A DNA stretch of 64,000 nucleotides from Endozoicomonas sp. ISHI1 (GTDB lineage Bacteria > Pseudomonadota > Gammaproteobacteria > Pseudomonadales > Endozoicomonadaceae), in contig NZ_JAGRPU010000002.1 of NCBI RefSeq assembly GCF_024606225.1, forward strand, positions 1-64,000, in the 5' to 3' direction. The translations under genes were made by a program, and so were the position numbers. Below the pieces are notes generated by a model that saw only the letters and a program-made list of their open reading frames with translations, ran no database searches and was not told the DNA's origin. Position 1 is the stretch's first letter, and each line of letters begins with the position of its first letter. Below are positions 45,294 through 54,201 of this stretch, piece by piece.

Positions 45294-45320
45294 GGTGCAC
45301 AGATCGCAAGGAGGCCAACC

Positions 45321-46094
45321 ATGCAGCCCACACACTCTAATCAGAATGTTCAGCAGAATAGCAACAACCAGCCCGCTCAAAATCAGAGCCAGAATCAGAG
45401 CCAGAAAGTGTCTGAGGATCAGGCTTCTGACTTTTCCAAAAAAATGAAAAAGAAAGAAGATCCGAAAAGTACCAAAGGGGAATCCAAGGGCGATCAAAGC
45501 CTTGAAAGCCTGATGGCAGAGCGCAGAAAAAGTGCCAAGGAAGCTCTGGAAGGCAAGTTCAAAGACCAGGGCGGTGGCCGTGAAGGTCAGGAAGGTCAAA
45601 AAGGTCAGGAAGGTCAAAAAGGTCTGGAAGAGGGTGCCATGCAGTCTCTGCGTGACGGCACTGAGCATGTGATCGGTCAGGTTAGGGAAACCCAGCAGGC
45701 CTCTGAAGTTCAATTGAAAAACATTCAGGCCGTCAGTGGCCCCAAAGAAATCAATGAAGTCATCAACAAGCTGGTTGATAAAATCATGGTGTCTTCAAAA
45801 GACGCTATCGAAGGAGCCGAAGTTCGAATCACTCTGAAAGACAATATTCTGCCGGGCACCGAAATCCGTATTCAGAGAGTCTCTGGTGAACTGCAAGTGA
45901 CCATGAATACCTCTTCAGCAGACTCCCACAACTTTCTGCAAGCCAATGAAGCCAGCTTGATGAAGAATCTCGAAAAGCTGGGTGAAAAAGTTCAGGTCAA
46001 CATCAACCTGTCTGGCGGAGGTGGCGAACAGAGTGAGGGGCGTTCCCGGCAGGAGTACGTGGGTGAAGAAGAACAGGAAAACGATGATTCCTGA
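45321..46094 (+). CDS. sctP: T3SS needle-length regulator SctP (YscP family)
   Basis: 257 residues with a strong AAGGAGG site. The N-terminal half is Gln/Asn/Lys-rich and disordered, with repeats (NQSQNQSQ; GQEGQKG twice) that would set ruler length. The C-terminal part (about 150-235) with VRITLKDNILPGTEIRIQRV and LQVTMNTSSADS resembles the substrate-specificity switch (T3S4) domain. Short for a ruler: YscP is about 450-515 residues. Assignment supported by position. Confidence 0.8.
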   Translation: MQPTHSNQNVQQNSNNQPAQNQSQNQSQKVSEDQASDFSKKMKKKEDPKSTKGESKGDQSLESLMAERRKSAKEALEGKFKDQGGGREGQEGQKGQEGQKGLEEGAMQSLRDGTEHVIGQVRETQQASEVQLKNIQAVSGPKEINEVINKLVDKIMVSSKDAIEGAEVRITLKDNILPGTEIRIQRVSGELQVTMNTSSADSHNFLQANEASLMKNLEKLGEKVQVNINLSGGGGEQSEGRSRQEYVGEEEQENDDS

Positions 46095-46112
46095 GAGAAC
46101 GGATAAACACTG

Positions 46113-47138
46113 ATGGAACCAATACCACTGAAGTTTGAATCAATATCAGCAACCGAGCTTCAGTTGGGGCAGCTCCTGTGTCGTCGCAAAACCCGCTACC
46201 AGATTCAACTGAACGGTATCGAATTCACTGTCTCTCTTGCCGGTCTTGATCACCAGACCTCCAGCTGGCAGGCCGATATAGAACTGGCTGGCTACCCCAA
46301 CAAACTCTATCTGGGCCATCAGGTTCTGGATTTTCTTTTGCCCAAAAAGCTCGACCATCAAATCATTAAAAAACTGCCTGAAAGTCTTCGTGAAGCGGCT
46401 ATTTCGAGCAGCCTGACCCCCTTGTTTAATTTTTTGGGCCAGATGCTGGGTCAGTCTGTCACACTCACTCATCTCAAACCTGCCGAGCAAACAGACGCCC
46501 CTTTAATTGCAGTGGATCTTGAAGCCGGGAGCATCCGTTCCAGCATTCAGATTGAGTATTCCGAGGTGATAGAGAACCTGTTGAAGTCAATTCCACCTCA
46601 TCAATCTATCTCACTGCCCGATATACCTTTATGGGTATCCCTGCAAAAAGGCAGTACCTCACTGAACCGCAGTGAACTCAATGATCTGGAAGAAGGCGAC
46701 ATTGTTTTTCTGGAAAAATATGTCAGTCACTCAGAGGTGATTGTAAAAATCAAACAGAATGCTGCGTTTCTCGGCACTCTTGAGGATACCCGGCTCACTA
46801 TTTCACAGAGGCTTCAGCCGATGGAAGATTATTCTGCCCAAGGGTACACAGAGCATGAAGAGCCTATGCCAGAAGGCGAAGCTCCGCAGGCACCTGCTAC
46901 CCCTATTGATCTTCATGATTTGCCCGTGATGCTGATGTTCGAAGTGGGCGAACAACAGCTGACATTCGCAGAATTGCAAAGCCTGACGCCTGGGTATGTT
47001 TTCCAGCTCAGTAACCCTGTGGAAGCACCGGTCAAGATCAGAGCCAATGGCCAGCTGATTGGTAAATGCCAGTTGGTGGAAATAGAAGGCCGCCTCGGAG
47101 CCCGGATTACAGAACTCACGGGAAAGACCGAATCCTAA
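46113..47138 (+). CDS. sctQ: T3SS cytoplasmic sorting-platform protein SctQ (YscQ family)
   Basis: 341 residues. The C-terminal SpoA/FliN-type domain is clear: VMLMFEVGEQQLTFAELQSL, then YVFQLSNPVEAPVKIRANGQ and GKCQLVEIEGRLGARITEL. A first, more divergent SpoA-like region lies at about 165-230 (ISLPDIPLWVSLQKGS). Forms pods of the sorting platform. A probable internal start for a short C-terminal form is listed separately. Confidence 0.9.
   Translation: MEPIPLKFESISATELQLGQLLCRRKTRYQIQLNGIEFTVSLAGLDHQTSSWQADIELAGYPNKLYLGHQVLDFLLPKKLDHQIIKKLPESLREAAISSSLTPLFNFLGQMLGQSVTLTHLKPAEQTDAPLIAVDLEAGSIRSSIQIEYSEVIENLLKSIPPHQSISLPDIPLWVSLQKGSTSLNRSELNDLEEGDIVFLEKYVSHSEVIVKIKQNAAFLGTLEDTRLTISQRLQPMEDYSAQGYTEHEEPMPEGEAPQAPATPIDLHDLPVMLMFEVGEQQLTFAELQSLTPGYVFQLSNPVEAPVKIRANGQLIGKCQLVEIEGRLGARITELTGKTES
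46821..47138 (+). CDS. Possible internally initiated SctQ-C (105 residues)
   Basis: An in-frame ATG at 46821 (codon 237 of sctQ) is preceded by AGAGG with nine bases of spacing. It begins MEDYSAQGYTEHEEP, the linker just before the SpoA2 domain. Yersinia YscQ and several relatives make such a short form from an internal start (family knowledge). Here it is inferred from the site only. Confidence 0.5.
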   Translation: MEDYSAQGYTEHEEPMPEGEAPQAPATPIDLHDLPVMLMFEVGEQQLTFAELQSLTPGYVFQLSNPVEAPVKIRANGQLIGKCQLVEIEGRLGARITELTGKTES

Positions 47139-47175
47139 TAACCAGGCAGTACATCCAGTAGAGCAGGTTCCCGCC

Positions 47176-47835
47176 ATGGAAAGCGGCATACTGAATTTGA
47201 CCAGCCCATTTTATTTGATGGTGCCACTGGCACTGATGGCGCTGATTCCATTCATGGCAGTCATGGGCACTTCTTTTTTGAAACTGGTGGTGGTCTTTTC
47301 CATTCTCAGAAACGCCACCGGTCTTCAGCAGATTCCTCCCAACATTGCCATGAACGCGCTGGCCATTATTTTGACACTCTACATCATGGCACCTATAGGC
47401 TATCAGTCTTATGAATTGCTGGAACCTGAAAAGATTAATTTTGAGGATCTGTCCTGGATCGAATCCTTCAAGCTGGCCAGCGCCCCTTACAAGCAATTTC
47501 TCAAAGACAACACCAACGAAAAAGAGCGTAACTTCTTTCTGAAGTCTGCACGCCTTCTGTGGCCAAAAAAATACCAGCAGGAACTCTCGGGGGATGACTT
47601 TATTGTGCTGCTGCCCTCTTTTTGTATCACGGAATTGACCAAGGCGTTCCAAATTGGCTTTTTGCTCTATTTGCCTTTCATCGTCATCGACCTGATCGTC
47701 TCAAACATCCTGCTGGCCATGGGTATGATGATGGTCTCTCCCATGACCATATCCCTGCCTTTCAAACTGCTCCTGTTTGTCTTGCTGGACGGTTGGACCC
47801 GTTTGATTCAGGGACTGGTATTAAGTTATGGCTAG
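47176..47835 (+). CDS. sctR: T3SS export-gate protein SctR
   Basis: 219 residues. Inner-membrane core of the export gate. Typical blocks: MVPLALMALIPFMAVMGTSF, LKLVVVFSILRNATGLQQIP, LLPSFCITELTKAFQIGF, and the C-terminal LLAMGMMMVSPMTISLPFK. Four hydrophobic segments. Length equals YscR/FliP. Confidence 0.95.
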   Translation: MESGILNLTSPFYLMVPLALMALIPFMAVMGTSFLKLVVVFSILRNATGLQQIPPNIAMNALAIILTLYIMAPIGYQSYELLEPEKINFEDLSWIESFKLASAPYKQFLKDNTNEKERNFFLKSARLLWPKKYQQELSGDDFIVLLPSFCITELTKAFQIGFLLYLPFIVIDLIVSNILLAMGMMMVSPMTISLPFKLLLFVLLDGWTRLIQGLVLSYG

Positions 47836-47856
47836 AAAGCCTCAAGGGAAAAGAGC

Positions 47857-48120
47857 ATGGTAGATTCGGACATCATTCAGCTGACAGCTCAGGCACTGAT
47901 GCTGACTCTGGTTTTATCCATGCCTCCGATCATTGCCGCGGCTGGCGTAGGTCTGCTGATCAGTTTGATCCAGGCCCTGACCCAGATCCAGGAGCAAACC
48001 CTGCCCTTTGCCTTCAAGCTGATTGCCGTCATCATCAGCATCTTTGCCACTGCCCGATGGTTGGGCATTGAGATTTATCATTACTCTCTGGCCATCATGA
48101 ACAAAATACCGGACCTATAA
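47857..48120 (+). CDS. sctS: T3SS export-gate protein SctS
   Basis: 87 residues with two transmembrane hairpins (LMLTLVLSMPPIIAAAGVGL and LPFAFKLIAVIISIFATARW). The loop SLIQALTQIQEQTL is the conserved FliQ/YscS signature. Lies 21 bp after sctR. Confidence 0.95.
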   Translation: MVDSDIIQLTAQALMLTLVLSMPPIIAAAGVGLLISLIQALTQIQEQTLPFAFKLIAVIISIFATARWLGIEIYHYSLAIMNKIPDL

Positions 48121-48134
48121 CCGGGTAATCCGCC

Positions 48135-48926
48135 ATGGTCATCCCAATAGATGAGCTAAAAGAGTGGTTTTATGTATTTACCATGGGCATGCCCAGAATT
48201 GTTGCCCTGTTCACTCTGATCCCTTTCCTGCACAAACGCATGCTGGGTGGCGCCATGATGCGAAATGGCATTTGCGCCTGCATGGTCCTGTTTCTCCATC
48301 CTATGCTGGCAGAACACAAACCCGATGAAGCCCTCACCATTTATGCTACGGCCGGATTTGTTCTTAAAGAAGCTTTTATAGGGGCCATTATCGGGTTTTG
48401 TATCACCATTCCATTCTGGGCACTGGAGTCAGCGGGGTTCTTCATTGATAACCAACGGGGGGCTTCCATGGCCAGCGCCCTGAATCCTCTGTCGGGTGCG
48501 GAAACATCACCCATGGGTGTCTTGTTCTCTCAGGCTTTTACCGCTATTTTCATGGTCAGTGGCTTATTTCTGCTGTTGCTGCAAAGTCTGTTCATCAGCT
48601 ATGACGTATGGCCTGTGTTCAGTTTCTATCCCAGACTGAACCCTGAAGCCACTACTTTTTTCCTGAATCAGTTCAACCTGATTATTGGACTGGCCATGTG
48701 GCTTTCTGCCCCCGTCATTATCTCCATGTTTATCACAGAATTTGGCATCGCCCTGATCAGCCGCTCAGCCCCTCAGCTGAACGTATTTATTCTGGCCATG
48801 CCGATCAAATCCGGTGTCGCGGCAGCCATCCTGGTGGTTTACGTCAGCACGATTCTACAACTGGCCAAAAAACATGACGAAAGCATTCCCATGATTTTTA
48901 AAACCGTGGGAGAGCTCTGGAAATGA
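48135..48926 (+). CDS. sctT: T3SS export-gate protein SctT
   Basis: 263 residues, polytopic. The conserved GFFIDNQRGASMASALNPLS of the FliR/YscT family is present, preceded by EAFIGAIIGFCITIPFWALE. Its stop overlaps the start of sctU by four bases (ATGA), so the two are translationally coupled. Confidence 0.95.
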   Translation: MVIPIDELKEWFYVFTMGMPRIVALFTLIPFLHKRMLGGAMMRNGICACMVLFLHPMLAEHKPDEALTIYATAGFVLKEAFIGAIIGFCITIPFWALESAGFFIDNQRGASMASALNPLSGAETSPMGVLFSQAFTAIFMVSGLFLLLLQSLFISYDVWPVFSFYPRLNPEATTFFLNQFNLIIGLAMWLSAPVIISMFITEFGIALISRSAPQLNVFILAMPIKSGVAAAILVVYVSTILQLAKKHDESIPMIFKTVGELWK

Positions 48927-49978
48927 GTGCTGAAAAGACAGAGAAACCTACACCAAAAAAACTGCGTGACGCCCGAAAAAAAGGTCAGGTCGCCAAGAGT
49001 AAAGAAGTATCCAGCACCTTTGGCATTATCGCCGTGGTCTGCACCCTCTGGTTTATGAGCGATACCTATCTCAACACCATTCAGGAAATGGTGATCCTTC
49101 CCGCAACGGTTTATAACGAAAACTTTCAGGACGCTTTCAAGATTGTCACCCGGGGCATTCTTGATAAATCCATTGAGCTACTGTTACCCCTGGTTATGGT
49201 ATCCATGCTGTCTGCCATCATAGGCAACATTATGCAGTTTGGCTTTCTGCTGGCCGGTGAATCGGTAAAACCCGACCTGAAAAAGATCAGTCCCATTGCC
49301 GGATTCAAGCGCATCTTTGCCATCAAAAATCTGGTGGAATTCTTCAAGTCCGTTATCAAGATTGTGTTTCTTTCCATCGTTGTTTACTTCGTCATCAAAA
49401 ACAGCCTCGCTGATATGGTCAACCTCCCTTACTGTGGTAATGACTGTATCCTCCCTGTCGTCGGGGTTTTGATGAAAAAACTGATGATCTACGCCATTGC
49501 GGCTTTCTTAGTGATCTCGGTGCTGGACTATCTTTTCGAGAAGCAACAGTTCACCAAAGAAAATAAAATGTCCAAGGATGAAGTCAAACGCGAACACAAA
49601 GAGATGGAAGGTAGCCCTGAAATCAAGGGTAAACGAAAAGAAATTCACCAGGAAATTCTCAACGAAGCAGAAAACACCAAGAAATCAGACGTTGTTATCA
49701 AAAACCCGACTCACCTGGCCATCGGCCTGCACTATAAACAGGATGTGACACCACTGCCCGTGGTGACGGTTAAAGGCCGGGGTGGACGTGCACGCTTTAT
49801 TGTGAAAATTGCCGATAAAGAAGGCATCCCCGTTATGGAGAATGTCCCCCTGGCCCACGCCCTGTTTGATACGGACATTGCCAGTTTCATCCCCAGCGAT
49901 TTGATTGAACCGGTGGCAGAAGTATTCCGATGGGTAGAAGACCTCAAGGAAAAACAGGGCCTCTCAGACGACTCTTAA
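48923..49978 (+). CDS. sctU: T3SS export switch protein SctU
   Basis: 351 residues: four N-terminal membrane segments, then a cytoplasmic domain with the autocleavage motif NPTH (DVVIKNPTHLAIGLHY). N-terminus EKTEKPTPKKLRDARKKGQV is canonical. Cleavage between Asn and Pro switches substrate specificity from needle to translocators. Last gene of the operon; 24 bp of sequence separate it from a convergent polymerase gene. Confidence 0.96.
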   Translation: MSAEKTEKPTPKKLRDARKKGQVAKSKEVSSTFGIIAVVCTLWFMSDTYLNTIQEMVILPATVYNENFQDAFKIVTRGILDKSIELLLPLVMVSMLSAIIGNIMQFGFLLAGESVKPDLKKISPIAGFKRIFAIKNLVEFFKSVIKIVFLSIVVYFVIKNSLADMVNLPYCGNDCILPVVGVLMKKLMIYAIAAFLVISVLDYLFEKQQFTKENKMSKDEVKREHKEMEGSPEIKGKRKEIHQEILNEAENTKKSDVVIKNPTHLAIGLHYKQDVTPLPVVTVKGRGGRARFIVKIADKEGIPVMENVPLAHALFDTDIASFIPSDLIEPVAEVFRWVEDLKEKQGLSDDS

Positions 49979-50002
49979 GGTTGAACAATGCAAAACCTCT
50001 GC

Positions 50003-51265
50003 TCAACTCTCCAGAGTATTTCTGGGCCCCACTGGCCGCCAGGCCGGTGAAATGACATTGGGCATTTCCGAGCGGTTCAGCAAGGGAGCCTTACACAGGG
50101 CGAACTCGCCGTAACGATGGTTGATCTCATCAATGGTCGCCAGTAGTTTTTCCTTTTTAATATCCTCTTCCTTGAACAGTTCTCCTTGCCCATGTTTGGG
50201 TCGCGGGTCCAGGGCTCCGACGTGTACCTGATGCACTCCCCGGCTTCTCTCTCCTTCATCCCAGTAGACATCCAGGAAAAAGTCTGCCAGTGCCATGATC
50301 AGATCGCCATCGGATGTTGGGGTTGTCGTCTTCAGCTTTTTGCTGACCCAGCCTCCGGGCGTATTCACGCCAATGGCAAACAACCGGGCTTCAAAGTCAT
50401 AACGTCTGAGACGAGCGGCCACCTTTTCACACATATGCAGCAGATAGGTTCTCAGGATGGTTTTATCCCGGGTATTGGGCGGAATCACCTTACCGTGCCC
50501 GATACTCTGGGGCACGCCTACCTCTTTATGCAGTGGCTCCGGGTCCATGCCCTGGGCCATCAGCCAGATGCGTTTGCCCAGATTACCAAAACGCTTGCCC
50601 AGCACGCTAATGGGCACTTTCTGCATATCACCGCAACGACGCACACCGTACTGAGCCAGGTAACGCCCAATACCTGAACCGACGCCACACAGATCAGTGA
50701 CCAGAGCATCCGACAGGGTTTCACGAGCCTGATAGGGGTGGACAACGGTCAGTCCGTCAGGCTTCTGTTGCTTGGCTGCCCACTTGGCTGTGGTCTTGTC
50801 ACCACTGATACCCACTGAACACAACAGGCCGGAAGCCTCAAAAACACAGGCCTTGATCCTTCGGCCCACCTCGGCCACCGGGCAGTCATAGAGTGCCTGA
50901 CAGTCGGTCAGATCGAGAAAAGCCTCGTCCACCGAGAAGACTTCTATTTCCGGAGTGATGTTTTCCAGAGCTGACATGATGCTGGAGGAAATCTGAGCAT
51001 AACGATAAGGCCGCGAAGGCGCCTGGATAAGATCAGGCGCCAAACCTCTGGCCTCACGTAACCTCATGCCGGTTTTGATGCCCCGGGCCCGTGCCTCGTA
51101 GGAGGCGGTGATGATGCAAGTCCCTGTTCGGCCATTGGTGACACACACCGGCTTTTGGTGCCATTGAGGCCGGTCCAGCTGCTCAATGGAGGCAAAAAAG
51201 GCATTCATATCCACCAGCGCAATCATTCGGGGCCAAGGCTTGTCTTTTACAAGAATACTGTTCAT
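50003..51265 (-). CDS. Y-family translesion DNA polymerase (UmuC/DinB-like)
   Basis: 420 residues. Palm motifs MIALVDMNAFFASIEQLDRP and VFSVDEAFLDLT hold the metal-binding acids. The little-finger part includes SIGHGKVIPPNTRDKT, and the C-terminus has LLATIDEINHRYGEFAL as in UmuC and UvrX-like enzymes. No umuD or imuA lies next to it. The start codon is inside a LexA-type operator, so it should be part of the SOS response. Convergent with sctU. Confidence 0.88.
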   Translation of the reverse strand: MNSILVKDKPWPRMIALVDMNAFFASIEQLDRPQWHQKPVCVTNGRTGTCIITASYEARARGIKTGMRLREARGLAPDLIQAPSRPYRYAQISSSIMSALENITPEIEVFSVDEAFLDLTDCQALYDCPVAEVGRRIKACVFEASGLLCSVGISGDKTTAKWAAKQQKPDGLTVVHPYQARETLSDALVTDLCGVGSGIGRYLAQYGVRRCGDMQKVPISVLGKRFGNLGKRIWLMAQGMDPEPLHKEVGVPQSIGHGKVIPPNTRDKTILRTYLLHMCEKVAARLRRYDFEARLFAIGVNTPGGWVSKKLKTTTPTSDGDLIMALADFFLDVYWDEGERSRGVHQVHVGALDPRPKHGQGELFKEEDIKKEKLLATIDEINHRYGEFALCKAPLLNRSEMPNVISPAWRPVGPRNTLES

Positions 51266-51275
51266 TTATACAGTA
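51256..51275 (-). promoter_or_regulatory. LexA (SOS) box overlapping the polymerase start
   Basis: On the plus strand: TACTGTTCATTTATACAGTA, which is CTG-N10-CAG with extended TACTG/CAGTA arms and an AT-rich core, very close to the enterobacterial consensus. The polymerase ATG (51263-51265) lies inside it. Confidence 0.85.
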
Positions 51276-51485
51276 TTATTCACCTGAAGCTTTCAGACAA
51301 GTCCCTCTTTGATTGATTTTTTTTATCGCCCCGGAAATAGGTGCATGAGCGGATGAATTGAGACAAATGAGTGCGATTTTATGATGTCTTCCGATTTCGT
51401 CAGCATTGCTGACAGAGATGTTATGCAACCCCTTGTCTGCATCTCGTACGATCAGCTCTACATTGGTTCACACGGGGAAGTAGCC

Positions 51486-51701
51486 ATGTTCAAACGCACA
51501 AGGATCACCTTTCAAATCGTACTGACACTGTTCAGCTTTTTCGGATTCAACGAAGCTGTTCTGGCGGTCAGATACCGCACTACGATCTACGTAAGTCATT
51601 TCGATGCCCGGATGGCTGTTGCCCACATCAGTACGGAAACACCTGCTTTGCAGGTTATGCACCATGGAGATAACCTTCAGGCAGTGGACTGCATATTCTG
51701 A
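51486..51701 (+). CDS. Small hypothetical protein with possible signal peptide
   Basis: 71 residues from the ATG at 51486 (GGGGAAG upstream; the frame opens further upstream at 51381). N-terminus MFKRTRITFQIVLTLFSFFG then FNEAVLA looks like a signal sequence. The mature part is short (VRYRTTIYVSHFDARM to LQAVDCIF). No family recognised; it may be a false positive. Confidence 0.35.
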   Translation: MFKRTRITFQIVLTLFSFFGFNEAVLAVRYRTTIYVSHFDARMAVAHISTETPALQVMHHGDNLQAVDCIF

Positions 51702-51811
51702 AGAAAAACCGTTAGGCCAACTAACCGGGTTGTCATTAAACAGCCTTTAAAAGAAGGCTAAGCTGACCATAAAAAACAACAACAGCATTCAAGGATAGAA
51801 AGGAGTTGCCC

Positions 51812-52639
51812 ATGTACTCATGTATGACCCCCCACTCACCAGTCAATACAACAAGCAATGCACTACAACTGGCTCTCAACGCATTTTCAGAGGGCAAAGA
51901 GCAGGCTAAAACCTGGTTGTACAATGGTGCCTCCAGAGCGGTATCCACACTCTATTGGGGTGCCAGTGAAGTCAGCTCCATGGCGAGAAACTATATAGCC
52001 GACATGCATGAACTTAATGAGAACGACCTTCTCTTCGAATGGGATTGGGATGAAACGGATATTGGCGACAGGCAGGTAGCCGTTACTGATGCCGCTGTTT
52101 CCGTAAAAGAGCAGTCCGTGAAAGAGCAACTGATGAGAGCGCCATCACGCATCCCTCGTCCAGTGGCCAGGCCAGAGAAAAAGCCGGGGCATGCCTTCAT
52201 GGCGGCTCTTTCCAGGCCTCACCCCATCCCCTTCAATACTCCGGGGGCAGAAGTTGCTGACCGTTATCAAAAAAACATTCGCACGGTGGTTTTCGGTGAT
52301 AAAGATGAGCGCAGGCCGAAAATAAAACAGAAAGCACTCTCTTCAGATTTTCTGGCCAGACAAAAAGCACTGAGCGATGCCAAACAGAAATATGAGGATG
52401 ACCTGAAAGCACCTGTAACCCGAGACAAATGCGGCAAGGTTAACCCTGAAACGACCAGACGGCTGGCACAGCCCAAGCACACCCGATCCAAGGGCGAGAA
52501 GAAAGCCATTCGCGATTTTACTCAACGAGAGTTTGCCAGCCACGCCTTTACCAAGCTGTATCTGAGACAGGACTTTGAAAAGGACCGTCCTGTGAAAAGC
52601 CAGAGCAGGCAGAACGCCAAAGCCAACCGCTTGAAATAA
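51812..52639 (+). CDS. Hypothetical protein, basic C-terminal half
   Basis: 275 residues from the ATG at 51812 with AAAGGAG eight bases upstream. No signal peptide. The N-terminus is Ser/Thr/Asn-rich (MYSCMTPHSPVNTTSNALQL), then helical (WLYNGASRAVSTLYWGASEV). An acidic patch (LLFEWDWDETDIGD) is followed by a Lys/Arg-rich, probably disordered half (KQKYEDDLKAPVTRDK ... QSRQNAKANRLK). Followed by a strong terminator. I recognise no family. A polar N-terminus and closeness to the secretion operon are compatible with a T3SS substrate, but that is a guess. Confidence 0.55.
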   Translation: MYSCMTPHSPVNTTSNALQLALNAFSEGKEQAKTWLYNGASRAVSTLYWGASEVSSMARNYIADMHELNENDLLFEWDWDETDIGDRQVAVTDAAVSVKEQSVKEQLMRAPSRIPRPVARPEKKPGHAFMAALSRPHPIPFNTPGAEVADRYQKNIRTVVFGDKDERRPKIKQKALSSDFLARQKALSDAKQKYEDDLKAPVTRDKCGKVNPETTRRLAQPKHTRSKGEKKAIRDFTQREFASHAFTKLYLRQDFEKDRPVKSQSRQNAKANRLK

Positions 52640-52657
52640 TCGAGAACATTCCTCCTT

Positions 52658-52684
52658 GCCAGGACGCACTCCTGGCTTTTTTTT
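52658..52684 (+). terminator. Rho-independent terminator
   Basis: GCCAGGA-cgcac-TCCTGGC followed by eight T residues, 18 bp after the stop of the hypothetical gene. Confidence 0.92.
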
Positions 52685-52789
52685 GCCTGACCGGCACACA
52701 GATCGCTTTAACGACGCCATACCCCTTGGGCATTGTTCTGGTTCCGGCTAAACTCACTGACTTTAAATCACGGGAACAGAACACAACCC

Positions 52790-53806
52790 ATGGACAAGCA
52801 TTTCTGCAGTGACAACTGTTCAGGCGTCAGCCCTGAAATCATGTACGCACTGGCTGAAGCCAACCAGGGTCATACGCCTTCCTATGGGGGCGATTCGTTG
52901 ACTCAGGAAGCCGACGCCCTGATCAAGGCCACTCTGGGTCGTGAATGTGACATTTACTACGTCTACAACGGCACTGCCGCCAACACTCTGGCCTGCAAGT
53001 CGGTGCTGCGTAGTATTGATAGTATTATCTGTCCTGATAGTGCACATATCTTTACTCATGAAGCCGGTGCAGCGGCTAATGCTACCGGCAGCAAGTTCAT
53101 TACGCTGCCTGCAGTGCATGGCAAAATCACTCCGAAGCAGATCCGGGCCGCCTACGAGCAGGAAACTTACTGGGGGCCTCATGCTACCCGTCCAAAGCTG
53201 GTCTCAATCACCCAGCCCACTGAATGGGGCACTTTTTACTCTCTGTCAGAATTGGCGGCCATCAAGGCTGTTTGCGAAGAGACCGGAATGCTAATGCATG
53301 TAGACGGCTGTCGTATTTACAATGCCCTTGTAGCCATGGACTGCCCTCCGGCAGAACTCTGCCAGTACATTGATATTCTGTCACTGGGAGGGACAAAAAA
53401 TGGCCTGATGTTTGGTGAAGCCCTGGTGTTCTTCCATCAAGAAGCAGCCGATGGTTTCCTGCACTTGCGCAAGCAGGGGCTGCAACTGCACTCAAAAATG
53501 CGCTTTATTTCAGCCCAGATGAAAGCCCTTTTTACCGACCACCTTTGGCAGAAAAATGCCCAACAAGCCAATCAGATGGCAGCAAGGCTGGCAGAGGGCC
53601 TGTTGAAACACCCGGATATCAACCTTTACTGCCCGGTGCAGACCAACCAGCTTTTCGTCACCATGCCCAAGGCATTGGCCGCAAGACTGATGGCAGTGAG
53701 CGCCTTCTTTCCTAATGGACCTGAGTGCTATCGAATGGTGACGTCGTTTGACACGACAGAAGAAGAAGTAGACTGTTTTGCAGCCGCCGCTTTGGAAAGC
53801 TTCTAA
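52790..53806 (+). CDS. Low-specificity L-threonine aldolase-like PLP enzyme
   Basis: 338 residues from the ATG at 52790; the frame opens further upstream but with no family likeness there. Fold type I PLP enzyme. The PLP lysine is in DILSLGGTKNGLMFGE, the cofactor-ring Asp/His region in GMLMHVDGCRIYNAL, and the cofactor phosphate-binding turn in YYVYNGTAANTLA. HEAGAAANATG is also typical of the beta-eliminating lyase/threonine aldolase family. Cleaves L-threonine or allo-threonine to glycine and acetaldehyde. Monocistronic. Confidence 0.85.
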   Translation: MDKHFCSDNCSGVSPEIMYALAEANQGHTPSYGGDSLTQEADALIKATLGRECDIYYVYNGTAANTLACKSVLRSIDSIICPDSAHIFTHEAGAAANATGSKFITLPAVHGKITPKQIRAAYEQETYWGPHATRPKLVSITQPTEWGTFYSLSELAAIKAVCEETGMLMHVDGCRIYNALVAMDCPPAELCQYIDILSLGGTKNGLMFGEALVFFHQEAADGFLHLRKQGLQLHSKMRFISAQMKALFTDHLWQKNAQQANQMAARLAEGLLKHPDINLYCPVQTNQLFVTMPKALAARLMAVSAFFPNGPECYRMVTSFDTTEEEVDCFAAAALESF

Positions 53807-53902
53807 CATTCCCCGCCCGTCGCTCCACAGGCCAGACACCCCCGAATAACCCCGCCAGTCCGGCGGTTTTGATATTCAAAGAGCCAACAGACAAACAGCA
53901 AA

Positions 53903-54157
53903 TTATTGCTCGGCAATGCGGTAAAGAAGCTTAATGAAGGCATCTGTACTTTTCTGGCTGGCGGATTCAATCGCGAATTTATTATGAAAATAGATTGATA
54001 GCTGACAGTCCCTATTGCCCAGAATAACCGTATAACCATCATCCAGTGAACTGGCGGTAACACCTTTCAAGAGGTAGCCCCCATTGATCTGTTCCCCCTC
54101 GTCCAGTATGCGGGCAAATGCCACAAGACACTTTTGAATATCAATATGTTGATCCAC
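53903..54157 (-). CDS. DUF3081-like small protein
   Basis: 84 residues; GTG start at 54157 with AAGGAG eight bases upstream. Contains GGYLLKGVTASSLDDGYTVI, then CQLSIYFHNKFAIES, which resembles DUF3081 proteins of marine gammaproteobacteria (DGYT...FFHNK pattern). No signal or membrane segment. Function unknown. Lies 45 bp after the membrane gene on the same strand, so it may be co-transcribed. Confidence 0.6.
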   Translation of the reverse strand: MDQHIDIQKCLVAFARILDEGEQINGGYLLKGVTASSLDDGYTVILGNRDCQLSIYFHNKFAIESASQKSTDAFIKLLYRIAEQ

Positions 54158-54201
54158 TTACTGACTCCTTAAGGCAAACCCAAAAAATCAAGACTCCCTG
54201 C

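Noticed and set aside
45045-45713. A 222-codon open frame on the minus strand rich in Phe and Leu
   Set aside because: Antisense to the Lys/Glu-rich sctO and sctP genes; repeats such as LTFLTFLTF are the complement of their Lys/Glu/Gln codons.
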